NCBI RefSeq assembly: GCF_900115655.1
Contig: NZ_FOXF01000009.1
Coordinates: 17,913-81,912, forward strand
DNA length: 64,000 nt
Direction: 5' to 3'
From: Ruminobacter amylophilus
GTDB lineage: Bacteria; Pseudomonadota; Gammaproteobacteria; Enterobacterales; Succinivibrionaceae
In this document: in pieces, positions 55,989 to 64,000 of the stretch
Layout of the letters: the number at the start of each line of letters is the position of its first letter
How positions within the stretch are numbered: the stretch's first letter is position 1
Notes under the pieces: model-generated
Told to the model about the DNA's origin: nothing
Databases searched by the model: none
What the model saw: only the letters and a program-made list of their open reading frames with translations
Made by a program: the position numbers and the translations under genes

Positions 55989-56888
55989 TCAAACCTCCAG
56001 CTTAAACTTTTTATGATTCCATACGGGATTGACTCTATCGGGCAATCTTCCGCCACCGCCGATGCTAATATATTTACATTCTCGATGAAAATCTGAGCCG
56101 CATGAAGCAAAAAGCTCATATTCCACCGATAAAACCTGCAGAAAATCACGATCAGCAGGTGACTGCAGAGATCCACTGACCTCCATGGCCTCTCCGCCGG
56201 CGTTTTTAAAATCGGTTATCAGCATTCTTAGCCACTTGTTGTTGAGATCATAGGATCTCGGATGAGCAAGTACCGCTATTCCCCCCGCAAGATTTACGGC
56301 ATTTACGGCATCCTCCACCGAACACCACTGCGCCCTGACATACGCTTTTCTGCCTTCAGCCAGATATTTGGCAAAACACTGATTCATGGTTTCTGCCGCA
56401 CCTACACTGTACAGGTACGCAGTGTAGTTTCCCCTGGTAATGGTGGCGGTGTTCCCTGCCATTTCCCTGGTTTTCTGATAAGCATCCTTAAAGCCGCACT
56501 TTTCCAGCTTTTCCCCTATGGCTCTCGCCCTGTCATCCCTGAGTTTTTTCTGCTTCTCAAGAAGAGATGTCATGGCAGGATGATTCGGGTCAAAACACAA
56601 TCCCACAATATGAATTTCCCTGCCTCTCCAGATCGTGGAAATTTCAATACCGGTAGTCATGTGCACATTATGTTCAGTGCATGCCTGGACGGCTTCGACG
56701 GCTTCTTTGATACCGTCGCAGGTATCATGATCCGTCAGAGCAAGAAGCACGACACCTCTTTCACGGGCTGCGGCAACCACTTCCGCGGGGCTTAATTTTC
56801 CGTCTGAAGCATTGGAGTGCAGATGCAGGTCCGCTCTTGCACCGTCAGTGATAAGAAGCTGCTTCAGTTCATCTGTTGTTATTGTCAT
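55989..56888 (-). CDS. rnm: RNase AM / PHP-domain phosphoesterase (YciV)
   Basis: A 299-residue PHP-domain enzyme. Metal motifs are ADLHLHSNASDG (19-30), LTDHDT, IEIS with Glu, the GLCF region, AHPRSY and the final GSDFH. The E. coli counterpart trims 5' ends of rRNAs and degrades short RNA and 3',5'-bisphosphonucleotides. The gene order rnm-yciO is conserved. Confidence 0.92.
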   Translation of the reverse strand: MTITTDELKQLLITDGARADLHLHSNASDGKLSPAEVVAAARERGVVLLALTDHDTCDGIKEAVEAVQACTEHNVHMTTGIEISTIWRGREIHIVGLCFDPNHPAMTSLLEKQKKLRDDRARAIGEKLEKCGFKDAYQKTREMAGNTATITRGNYTAYLYSVGAAETMNQCFAKYLAEGRKAYVRAQWCSVEDAVNAVNLAGGIAVLAHPRSYDLNNKWLRMLITDFKNAGGEAMEVSGSLQSPADRDFLQVLSVEYELFASCGSDFHRECKYISIGGGGRLPDRVNPVWNHKKFKLEV

Positions 56889-57109
56889 TTATATTTCCGG
56901 AATTCCTTGAAAGAAATCTGTTTTCCTCTGATACGTAATGTAATGCCTGCAGCGGAAATTTACGGGATTTTCCTAACTGCCGCTGATTCCGGCGATATGA
57001 TAACACCAATCATGTTTTTACACGCAGGTTGTTTAAGTGTTCATGTGTTTTTTTGCATGCCCGCAGGCATTATGCAGTTTCCGGGACTTCACGGGAATGT
57101 CAGTTGTCA

Positions 57110-57148
57110 AAAATAAAAAGCTGCGGGAACAACAAATTCCTGCAGCCT
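57110..57148 (-). terminator. Terminator of the rlmKL-uup-DUF3466 unit
   Basis: On the minus strand GCTGCAGGAA pairs with TTCCCGCAGC (one mismatch) and is followed by TTTTTATTTTT. It begins 20 bases after the DUF3466 stop. Confidence 0.85.
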
Positions 57149-57168
57149 TTTGCCATCAGAAGCGGATA

Positions 57169-58944
57169 TTAAACCCTGCGTCTTCTGATTAAAACAGAAG
57201 CCAGAGCCATCAGCAGAATACTGCCGAAGCCGATACTGCCGCCGCGCTTTGTGGAATAGTTTTTGGATATATGACGATCATATGTTACCTTTCTGCTCTC
57301 ATTGACGGTCATAACTCCGGTCTCATCCGTAAGAAAGGCATCATCAGCCGGTTTTAAAAGAACTGTCTTCACTGAAGCATTGACACTGTTCTCCCAGTCA
57401 CTTCTGGTCGCATACTGGAAGGCGGTCGCATAGATGATATTGCTGTTGTTAATATCCACGGCCCACTGGATGTGGTAATAGTATCCGTCTTTCGCCTGAC
57501 AGTCGGTATTTCCCTCACTGTCCTTGTGACAGGTAAAGTCGTTGATGTAATGGTACTTGTCAGCATTGATGTCATAGAACAGGGCTTCGGTATCACGGAA
57601 ACTGCCGCCTACAACCGCACGTCTGTCATCTCTTCTGTCTGCCCAGCCGACAATGAAATTATTGTCATTGATTGCGGCACCTTCAGAGTTTGCACCGTCA
57701 AACGGAACGTTGTACATCGGAATACTGATTGATGCGAATGAACCGTCATCCTTCAGGTAGGTATAGGCAAGGTTCATTGCATAGTTACTGCTCTTTGCCT
57801 TTGCCAGTTTTCTGTTGGCAAGAACATACCCCCTGGCATTAACATCGGCAGTCCAGGTATATTCATTCCAGTTGTCATTATTACCGGGACGGCTCAGACC
57901 GGGATATTCACTGACGGAATCATATGAAACCGTGTCTCCGTCCAGGGAAAGCTTCCAGTACACTGCTGTATTTGACGGATTTACGCCGCCTGACCAGTCA
58001 TTGGTGACTGAATATCCCATGGCATAAAGAACACCGTCCTTCTGATGGAATGAATTAACAGCGGCTGAAACCAGAGCATCAGGATCACTGTCGTAGTCTA
58101 TATAACCCTTTGCCTGCTGTCCGATGATTTCCGCACCGTCCGGATCCTTTTCCGGATCAAACACCCATATGGTAGCCTGCATTTTATGGCCCGGACAGAA
58201 ATGATAATCACCGTCGCTGTTGTCATTACCGGAATAGCAGCGGTAGAAGAAATTTTCCCTGGCATTGGCGAAATTACTGTACCCGCCAACCAGAATTCTG
58301 CCGTCATCAAGCTTTATGAAATTAAGAGCTGAGGCATAGCTTCCGAGAGTAAGACCTTCACTTTTGTCTATGGTAGGGCTCTTAAGAATAAAGGTTTTAT
58401 TGTTGAATTTTGCTATGCCGTAGGAAGTCGGATTGGAATAATGAGACAGAGAGGCATCATAGTCATAACGATACCCTACTCCTTCAGAACCGTCCTCACC
58501 GAGCTTGGCATAAATGATTTCCTCGTCATCGGCAATAGTCTGATTATGAAATGATTTAAGATTTGACACCCCCCTGTAGAGACTGTATCTCCAGTCGCTT
58601 GCCATCTTATCCTCGTCCCACAGCGAATCACAGAAGCTCGAACTCACTCTCATACCGTAGCAGCTCTGGTGACGATACATTTTCTGTCCCAGATCCACCT
58701 GATGCGGAGGCAGATTGAAAAAAGAGAAGAAATCAAACTGTTCATACAGTCCCGCAACATCCGGATTTTCCCCTTCGCCCATGGAAACGGCAAAAGGACC
58801 GAATTTAAAAGAAGATTCCGGAACATCAACAACCTCAATGCTGTACATCGGAGTCGTTGATTTGTCTTCTGAATCTGCAGCATACACTGCAGAACCTGCC
58901 GCCATAAAGCCGGCAGTCAGAACAAATGCCTTTTTAAAATTCAT
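57169..58944 (-). CDS. DUF3466 family exported protein with a GlyGly-CTERM-like tail
   Basis: A 591-residue surface-destined protein. The start at 58944 is five bases after AAGGA. A signal peptide ends near VYAADS. The body is rich in Gly/Tyr/Asn/Asp with repeated DUF3466-type strands (for example FNNKTFILKSP, GGYSNFANARENFF, INDNNFIVGWADRR). The end has GGSIGFGS, a hydrophobic helix and RRRRV: a tripartite sorting tail like GlyGly-CTERM, which is cut by rhombosortase in Vibrio and Shewanella. DUF3466 next to uup and rlmKL is common in that group. Molecular role unknown. Confidence 0.82.
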   Translation of the reverse strand: MNFKKAFVLTAGFMAAGSAVYAADSEDKSTTPMYSIEVVDVPESSFKFGPFAVSMGEGENPDVAGLYEQFDFFSFFNLPPHQVDLGQKMYRHQSCYGMRVSSSFCDSLWDEDKMASDWRYSLYRGVSNLKSFHNQTIADDEEIIYAKLGEDGSEGVGYRYDYDASLSHYSNPTSYGIAKFNNKTFILKSPTIDKSEGLTLGSYASALNFIKLDDGRILVGGYSNFANARENFFYRCYSGNDNSDGDYHFCPGHKMQATIWVFDPEKDPDGAEIIGQQAKGYIDYDSDPDALVSAAVNSFHQKDGVLYAMGYSVTNDWSGGVNPSNTAVYWKLSLDGDTVSYDSVSEYPGLSRPGNNDNWNEYTWTADVNARGYVLANRKLAKAKSSNYAMNLAYTYLKDDGSFASISIPMYNVPFDGANSEGAAINDNNFIVGWADRRDDRRAVVGGSFRDTEALFYDINADKYHYINDFTCHKDSEGNTDCQAKDGYYYHIQWAVDINNSNIIYATAFQYATRSDWENSVNASVKTVLLKPADDAFLTDETGVMTVNESRKVTYDRHISKNYSTKRGGSIGFGSILLMALASVLIRRRRV

Positions 58945-58973
58945 AAACATCCTTTCTCATGCATTACAAAAAT

Positions 58974-60878
58974 CTATGCATTATTAATTTTTTCAAGTTC
59001 TTCCCAGCGCTGATAAAGCCATTCCAGTCTCTCAGTCAGAACATTGTATTCCTGCTGGATATTCTTTTTGTATTCCTCAGACTGACTGCCGTAATCCACG
59101 CCTGCAAAAATCTCTTCTATTTCCTGAATGCGACCGTCGGCCTTTTCAATTTCCTGAGGAAGCTGCTCAAGTTCCTTTGTCTCCTTAAAGCTGAGCTTTC
59201 TCTTGCGGTCGCGCTTAGGCTGAACCGGCTCTTCCTTTTTCACCGGTTCGGAATTTTTTGCCTTCTGTTCACTGCCGTTTGACAGTTCCATTCTGGCTAA
59301 AGTTTCCTTAAGGTCGGTATAACCGCCCACATTTTCGAATATTTTTCCGGATCCGTCAAAATACCAGGTATCCGTAGCCACGTTATCAATAAAGTAACGG
59401 TCGTGACTTACCACTATCAGTGTGGCCTGATAACTGTCAAGAAGCTCTTCCAGAAGATCCAGAGTATCAATATCCAGATCGTTGGTCGGCTCGTCGAGTA
59501 TCAGAATATTGCACGGACGCAGAAAGATTCTGGCCAGAAGCAGACGGTTCTTTTCTCCGCCTGACAGAGCCTTTACCGGAGTCCTTGCTCTCTGCGGAGA
59601 GAACAGGAAGTCCTGCAGATACCCCAGCACATGCTGTTTTCTGCCGGCGACCTCAACTTCAGATTTGCCGTGCGCCAGATTGTCCATAACCGTTTTTTCG
59701 GGATCTAGCTGCTCACGATACTGATCGAAGTACGCTATTTTCAGATTGGATCCCAGCTTAAGAGTTCCCGAAGTAGGCTGAAGCTGCCCCAGAATCATCT
59801 TAATCAGAGTGGTTTTACCGACACCGTTGGCCCCGACCACGCCGATCTTGTCGCCTCTGAGGACAATGGTGCTGAAATCCCTGATGATGTCCTTTTCACC
59901 GTTGTTAAAGCAGAGATTTTCCGCCTCGAGAACTATCTTTCCTGAAATTTCCTTGTCGTCTATGCGCATTCTCACGTTACCGAGTCTTGCGCGGCGTTCC
60001 CTGTGCTCGCGGCGCATTTCCTTCAGACGGCGGACACGGCTGTCGGAACGGGTAAGACGTGCCTTGATGCCTTTTCTTATCCATGCTTCTTCAATGGACA
60101 GACGACGATCAAAATCGGCATTGGCTATTTCCTCAAGTCTCAGGGCCTCCTGCTTGGCCTGGACATAGGAATCGTAATTGCCGTCAAACACGGAGATACG
60201 GCCGCGATCAACGTCGGCAATACGCAAAGCCACGTCATTGATAAAACTGCGGTCATGGGAAATAAACACCACGGCTCCCCTGAATGATGACAGAAAATCC
60301 TGGAGCCAGATGATTGATTTGATATCAATATGGTTGGTAGGTTCGTCAAGAAGCAGCAGATCCGGTGAACTTACCAGAGCCCTTGCTAAAGCCACCTTGC
60401 GAAGCCATCCGCCGCTGAGTGATGACATGCTGGTTTCAGGTGAAAGTCCCACAAGATTCAGAAGACGGTAGATTTCAGTATCGTAGTTCCAGCCTTCCTC
60501 CTTGTCGAGCTGGCAGCTTATCTCGGCCATTCTGGCGCTGTTGTCTGCTCCGGAGTCATCATTTATCAGCTGATAGTATGCTGACAGCTGACTGCCGATT
60601 CCCGGAATGCCCTCCGCAACATAGCAGTAAACCGGAAGCTCCAGATGGGCCGGAGGATCCTGTTCCAGTCTGGCGATTCTTATGCCCTGCTGGACAATGC
60701 ATCGTCCGTCATCAGGCTTTATCAGCCCCTCAATGATTTTCAGAAGTGTTGACTTGCCGGCGCCGTTACGACCGACGATTGCCATGCGATCATGCTCTTC
60801 AATGGCAAGACAGGCATGATCAAACAGAGGTGCATCACTGTAGGAAAGATAGATATTGTCTAAAGTAACCAAAGCCAT
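58974..60878 (-). CDS. uup: ABC-F ATPase Uup
   Basis: A 634-residue soluble ABC-F protein with two ATPase domains: Walker A GRNGAGKS (36-43) and GANGVGKT, signatures LSGGW and LSGGEKNR, and Walker B LLLDEPTNH and LILDEPTND. A charged linker with many Arg and a C-terminal coiled coil (about 560-634) are typical. Uup acts on ribosomes and suppresses precise transposon excision in E. coli. It starts six bases after the rlmKL stop. Confidence 0.95.
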   Translation of the reverse strand: MALVTLDNIYLSYSDAPLFDHACLAIEEHDRMAIVGRNGAGKSTLLKIIEGLIKPDDGRCIVQQGIRIARLEQDPPAHLELPVYCYVAEGIPGIGSQLSAYYQLINDDSGADNSARMAEISCQLDKEEGWNYDTEIYRLLNLVGLSPETSMSSLSGGWLRKVALARALVSSPDLLLLDEPTNHIDIKSIIWLQDFLSSFRGAVVFISHDRSFINDVALRIADVDRGRISVFDGNYDSYVQAKQEALRLEEIANADFDRRLSIEEAWIRKGIKARLTRSDSRVRRLKEMRREHRERRARLGNVRMRIDDKEISGKIVLEAENLCFNNGEKDIIRDFSTIVLRGDKIGVVGANGVGKTTLIKMILGQLQPTSGTLKLGSNLKIAYFDQYREQLDPEKTVMDNLAHGKSEVEVAGRKQHVLGYLQDFLFSPQRARTPVKALSGGEKNRLLLARIFLRPCNILILDEPTNDLDIDTLDLLEELLDSYQATLIVVSHDRYFIDNVATDTWYFDGSGKIFENVGGYTDLKETLARMELSNGSEQKAKNSEPVKKEEPVQPKRDRKRKLSFKETKELEQLPQEIEKADGRIQEIEEIFAGVDYGSQSEEYKKNIQQEYNVLTERLEWLYQRWEELEKINNA

Positions 60879-60884
60879 CTGCCG

Positions 60885-63389
60885 TTATTCCTTATCGCTG
60901 CCGTTGTCACTCTTGATTCTTCGCTTGAGGCGGGGACCGCGTCCCGGCTGCTCCTCGTCTCCTGAAAGCACTGGCTGTTCAGGGACTGTCTTTCTGCCGG
61001 CATACTGCGCGTCCTTTCCGCGGAATGAACGGCGTTCCTCCCCGTTTTCACCGCGGGCTCTGTAATCTGTACGCTTTCTTTCCGGACCGAATCGGCCTGA
61101 AGCCCTGTTATCCCTGCGTGAACCGCGATCCCTGCCGGAAACTCCGTCCTTCAGATAATCAACTCTGGTTCTCATATTGGCAGCCGACCCGAAGTCCGCG
61201 GATGCAATTTCCTCAGGAATTTCCACTTCGGCAGTCTTGGTCAGAATGAAGCAGCAGTGAATACGCTTGTTGCGCTTGAAATCTTCCTGAACGGTCTTTT
61301 CACTTACATCCTCAACCTCGAATCCGAAGCTCTTTATAACATCTTCATCAAGTCTGAAACTGCGGTTATTGTTTGAGAAAATCAGGGTTCCGCCAACGTT
61401 AAGCTTTCCTGAAAGCTTGGCAATCAGGGCAACGTGGTCTCTCTGAACATCAAAGGTTGCCTCCATTCTCTTGGAGTTGGAGAAGGTTGGAGGATCGCAG
61501 AAAATGAGATCGTATCTTCTGCCCGGAATATCCAGCCATCTCAGACAGTCCGCCTGCACAAACTGGTGGTTTCTGCCGGAAAAGCCGTTAGCCATCATGT
61601 TATCCTTTGCCCAGGCAAGATAGGTTCTGCTCATATCCACTGTGGTGGTATCGGCGGCTCCGCCGATGGCTGCCGCCACGGTTGCACTGCCGGTATAGGC
61701 AAAGAGATTAAGGAAGCTCTTGCCTGAACTTCTGGCGGTAATCATGCGTCTTACTTCGCGGTGATCAAGGAACAGTCCGGTATCGAGATAATCCCACAGA
61801 TTGACAATCAGTGAGGCGTTATATTCCCTTACCAGAAGCGTGTGTCTGGTTTCATTGAGCTTTTCATACTGGGAATCGCCCTTTTTGCGTTCTCTAACCT
61901 TGACGATCACGTGATCGCCCTTGACTCCGGTAACGGCCACTACCACCTGAATGATGTCCAGCATGCGCTGATGGGCTATGCGCGGGTCAACGGATCCCGG
62001 AGCGGCATATTCCTGAATCACTATATAGTTGCCGTAACGGTCAATGGCCGCGTTGTAGTTGGGCAGATCCGCATCGTAGATACGATATGCTTCTATGCCT
62101 TCACGCTGAGCCCACTTCTCCAGCTTTTTGATATTCTTTTTCAGACGGTTGGCAAATTCCTCAGCCACCTTCAGTGTTGTCTGGCTGATGGTAAAGCCGG
62201 AACCTTCACCTTCCTTTTCGGAAGAAGCCGCATCAGATTCACTGATGGTGTAGGTTCGCAGCTGACACTCAAGAGCACCGTTGTATAACTTGTAAACCCT
62301 GTCCGCACGCAGACGGAGACAGCTCAGAAGATCTTCGGATGATGAAATGATACCTGCCTTCCAGCCGCCGAATTCTCTTTTAAGACAGGCGCCGATGGCG
62401 GTATAGAGTTCCAGAAGTTCAGGTACGTTACCGAGACGTTCACCGTATGGAGGATTGGTTATTACCATTCCCCTGTTGCCGCTGCTTACCGGATTTCTGA
62501 GCTCGTGCAGATCCCCGACGCTGAATTTTATGAGCTCCCCAAGTCCTGCTCTTCCGGCATTCTGGACAGCCTTTTCAACCACAGAGGCATCTTTATCAAA
62601 GCCCTGAAAAACGACCTTGGCGTTCAGAAGTCTCTGTTTGCCTTCCTCTGCCATGGCGAAAGCCTCTCTCTTCATGGTATTGAAGGCCACCGCATCAAAT
62701 CCTCTGAGCTTTTCAAAACCGTATTCCGTTCTGAAAAGTCCGGGAGCCATGTTACAGGCCTTCATTGCGGCCTCAATCAGAATGGTGCCCGAACCGCACA
62801 TCGGATCCACAACGGATCCGCCGGTATATCCGCTTCTTGCCACGATGGCCGCAGCCAGATTTTCCTTTAAGGGTGCAATACCGGCAACATTGCGGTACTC
62901 GCGACGGTGCAGTGATTTGCCAGAAAGATCCAGTGAAACGGTAACCATGTTGCGCTTGTCCAGATGAGCATTGATCCTCACGTCCGGATTTTCCCTGTCA
63001 ACGTCAGGACGTCTGTCGGTCAGCTTTACGAAGCGGTCACACAGGGCATCCTTTATTCTCAGAGCTCCGTAGAGAGTATTGTTTATGAAACTGTTCTGAC
63101 CGTTGAAATCAACCGAAATGGTGGCATCATTGGTGAAATAGTCCTCATAGTGAAGACTGTAGGCTCCGTTGTAGAATTCTATGTCACTGTCAGCATGGAA
63201 GGTTCCGAGGGTAAGAAGAACCCTGGTGGCGAAACGGGTCCACAGACACACCTTCACTGCCAGAGACAGATCTCCGGAAAATGACACGCCTGCCACCGTT
63301 TCCCTGACGGATTCAGCTCCAAGTTCAGTTAATTCGTGATTTAAAAGACTTTCCAATCCTTTAGGACATGTTGCAAAAAACTTAAGCAT
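60885..63389 (-). CDS. rlmL: 23S rRNA methyltransferase RlmKL with a basic C-terminal tail
   Basis: A bifunctional enzyme: the N-terminal part (THUMP plus RlmL) makes m2G2445, the C-terminal part (RlmK) makes m7G2069 in 23S rRNA. The start at 63389 gives 834 residues against 702 in E. coli. RlmL motif DPMCGSGTILIEAA and NPPYGERL, and RlmK motif LNLFAYTGSATVAAA and FCDPPTFSNSKRM are seen. The extra length is a disordered Arg/Gly/Glu-rich tail from about residue 745, with RDRGSRRDNRASGRFG-like repeats. Confidence 0.95.
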   Translation of the reverse strand: MLKFFATCPKGLESLLNHELTELGAESVRETVAGVSFSGDLSLAVKVCLWTRFATRVLLTLGTFHADSDIEFYNGAYSLHYEDYFTNDATISVDFNGQNSFINNTLYGALRIKDALCDRFVKLTDRRPDVDRENPDVRINAHLDKRNMVTVSLDLSGKSLHRREYRNVAGIAPLKENLAAAIVARSGYTGGSVVDPMCGSGTILIEAAMKACNMAPGLFRTEYGFEKLRGFDAVAFNTMKREAFAMAEEGKQRLLNAKVVFQGFDKDASVVEKAVQNAGRAGLGELIKFSVGDLHELRNPVSSGNRGMVITNPPYGERLGNVPELLELYTAIGACLKREFGGWKAGIISSSEDLLSCLRLRADRVYKLYNGALECQLRTYTISESDAASSEKEGEGSGFTISQTTLKVAEEFANRLKKNIKKLEKWAQREGIEAYRIYDADLPNYNAAIDRYGNYIVIQEYAAPGSVDPRIAHQRMLDIIQVVVAVTGVKGDHVIVKVRERKKGDSQYEKLNETRHTLLVREYNASLIVNLWDYLDTGLFLDHREVRRMITARSSGKSFLNLFAYTGSATVAAAIGGAADTTTVDMSRTYLAWAKDNMMANGFSGRNHQFVQADCLRWLDIPGRRYDLIFCDPPTFSNSKRMEATFDVQRDHVALIAKLSGKLNVGGTLIFSNNNRSFRLDEDVIKSFGFEVEDVSEKTVQEDFKRNKRIHCCFILTKTAEVEIPEEIASADFGSAANMRTRVDYLKDGVSGRDRGSRRDNRASGRFGPERKRTDYRARGENGEERRSFRGKDAQYAGRKTVPEQPVLSGDEEQPGRGPRLKRRIKSDNGSDKE

Positions 63390-63520
63390 TACCGTTTCTT
63401 CTATACTGTGAAAATAACAAATCATGAGTCGGAGCAGTGATAAAATCAGCCTGTTCCGGCATAAGGCTTTATAAATTGTGCTATTGTATCAAAAAATCAG
63501 ATCCGTATCTAAAAAAACAG

Positions 63521-63566
63521 TGACCTTTTCCGCATGATTTAGGTCACGGCGTCACTGCGACGCCGT
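63521..63566. repeat. Inverted repeats upstream of rlmKL
   Basis: GTGACC and GGTCAC lie about 16 bases apart, and ACGGCGTC (63546-63553) is exactly mirrored at 63559-63566. No T run follows, so it is more likely a protein-binding site or chance than a terminator. The gap 63390-63743 has no gene. Confidence 0.35.
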
Positions 63567-63743
63567 TACGTAAACTGTGGACATGCCTGTTTTTATCACG
63601 GTCTCCTCTCCTCAGTCCCGGTCACAGGCCTGACTGCCGGACGGAAAATTCCCGATTTAAAAGCTTTACGGGCCTCATAGGTTTAATCCGCTTTATTTTA
63701 GCCGGGCCGTCCAAATTTTGTGAGCAAAAACACTATTATCGTT

Positions 63744-63968
63744 CCTGACTTTCGAGTTTTTCGCCAAATCCTTGTGAGAACTTTTAAAATTACTAAAGAA
63801 TTTGCCATCGTGATTCACTTTTAAAAATACCAGTTATTTGAATCGGTAATTCATGATTTTCTCGTACTGTTTCTGAGTTAAAAGTGCGGATTTGACCGGT
63901 AGTTTTGTAAGCTCAGAAATCTTATCCAAAAAGTCGGATTTTGTCAGAAGATTTACATACTTACCGTT
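63744..63968 (-). repeat. Insertion-sequence 3' end, copy 2
   Basis: Colinear with 33057-33280 on the opposite strand and nearly the same length. It runs to the right edge of the window and includes the partial transposase frame. Confidence 0.75.
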
Positions 63969-63998
63969 GCATTTAGCCAACTGAAAATCTCTGATAAA
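63834..63998 (-). CDS. Transposase C-terminus (partial, runs off the window)
   Basis: 54 codons end in TAA at 63834-63836. The tail reads NGKYVNLLTKSDFLDKI, then TKLPVKSALLTQKQYEKIM and NYRFK. The same tail in a second, damaged copy at 33 kb shows it belongs to a repeated element. The N-terminus and catalytic part are outside the window, so the family cannot be fixed. Confidence 0.6.
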   Translation of the reverse strand, partial: FIRDFQLAKCNGKYVNLLTKSDFLDKISELTKLPVKSALLTQKQYEKIMNYRFK

Positions 63999-64000
63999 TT

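Noticed and set aside
56262..56795. A 177-codon plus-strand reading frame
   Set aside because: It is antisense to rnm, whose motifs are complete.
63546..63566. A terminator
   Set aside because: The stem is strong but no T run follows on either strand, and no gene ends nearby.

Overview
The window looks like chromosomal DNA of a gut-type gammaproteobacterium with moderate GC. The gene content (CmoA/CmoB, BamE, SapABCDF, RlmKL, Rnm-YciO, and the order apt-dnaX-ybaB-recR-htpG-adk) is gammaproteobacterial. The NIF-type Fe-S pair and the general protein style suggest the Aeromonadales/Succinivibrionaceae side of that class. That placement is inference, not a database result. I see no rRNA, tRNA or CRISPR array.

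Layout. 1-2.2 kb: three tandem membrane proteins sharing a cysteine-bearing C-terminal tail. 2.2-5.4 kb: tadA, nifS and nifU on the minus strand, with a cloverleaf-like fold in the nifU leader. 5.4-11.6 kb: a DnaT-like protein, cmoA-cmoB, then a conserved but poorly understood trio (retropepsin-like lipoprotein, inactive transglutaminase with a membrane domain, ATP-grasp ligase). 11.9-15.5 kb: dtd and thrS-infC-rpmI-rplT, with an ATT start for infC. 16-23.6 kb: a MATE exporter, envelope lipoproteins including BamE, SseB-like and polyphosphate kinase. 23.8-27.2 kb: rfbA, hldD and an hldE whose second domain is decayed. 27.5-31.6 kb: an SPFH/flotillin locus and dgkA.

31.8-36.4 kb is an AT-rich accessory patch. 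It holds a frameshifted WYL-type regulator fused to a headless tyrosine phosphatase, an internally deleted insertion-sequence remnant, a phosphoethanolamine transferase with one in-frame amber codon, and another frameshifted gene. A second copy of the insertion-sequence end lies at the right edge of the window.

36.7-44.1 kb: the sapABCDF operon, in which both ATPase subunits lack the catalytic glutamate and the switch histidine, followed by a UshA-like lipoprotein. 44.2-51.8 kb: adk, htpG (with a textbook sigma-32 promoter), recR, ybaB, dnaX and apt. Here dnaX is broken at a run of ten A: the zero frame gives a short gamma-like protein and a -1 shift is needed for tau. 52.1-57 kb: gph, an OhrR-like regulator divergent from a thioredoxin, a metallo-beta-lactamase-fold protein, yciO and rnm. 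57.2-63.4 kb: rlmKL, uup and a DUF3466 protein with a GlyGly-CTERM-like tail.

The most unusual points are the inverted gamma/tau arrangement of dnaX, the catalytically altered SapD/SapF pair, the HldE lacking its nucleotidyltransferase motif, the cloverleaf leader of nifU, and the retropepsin/transglutaminase/ATP-grasp trio.
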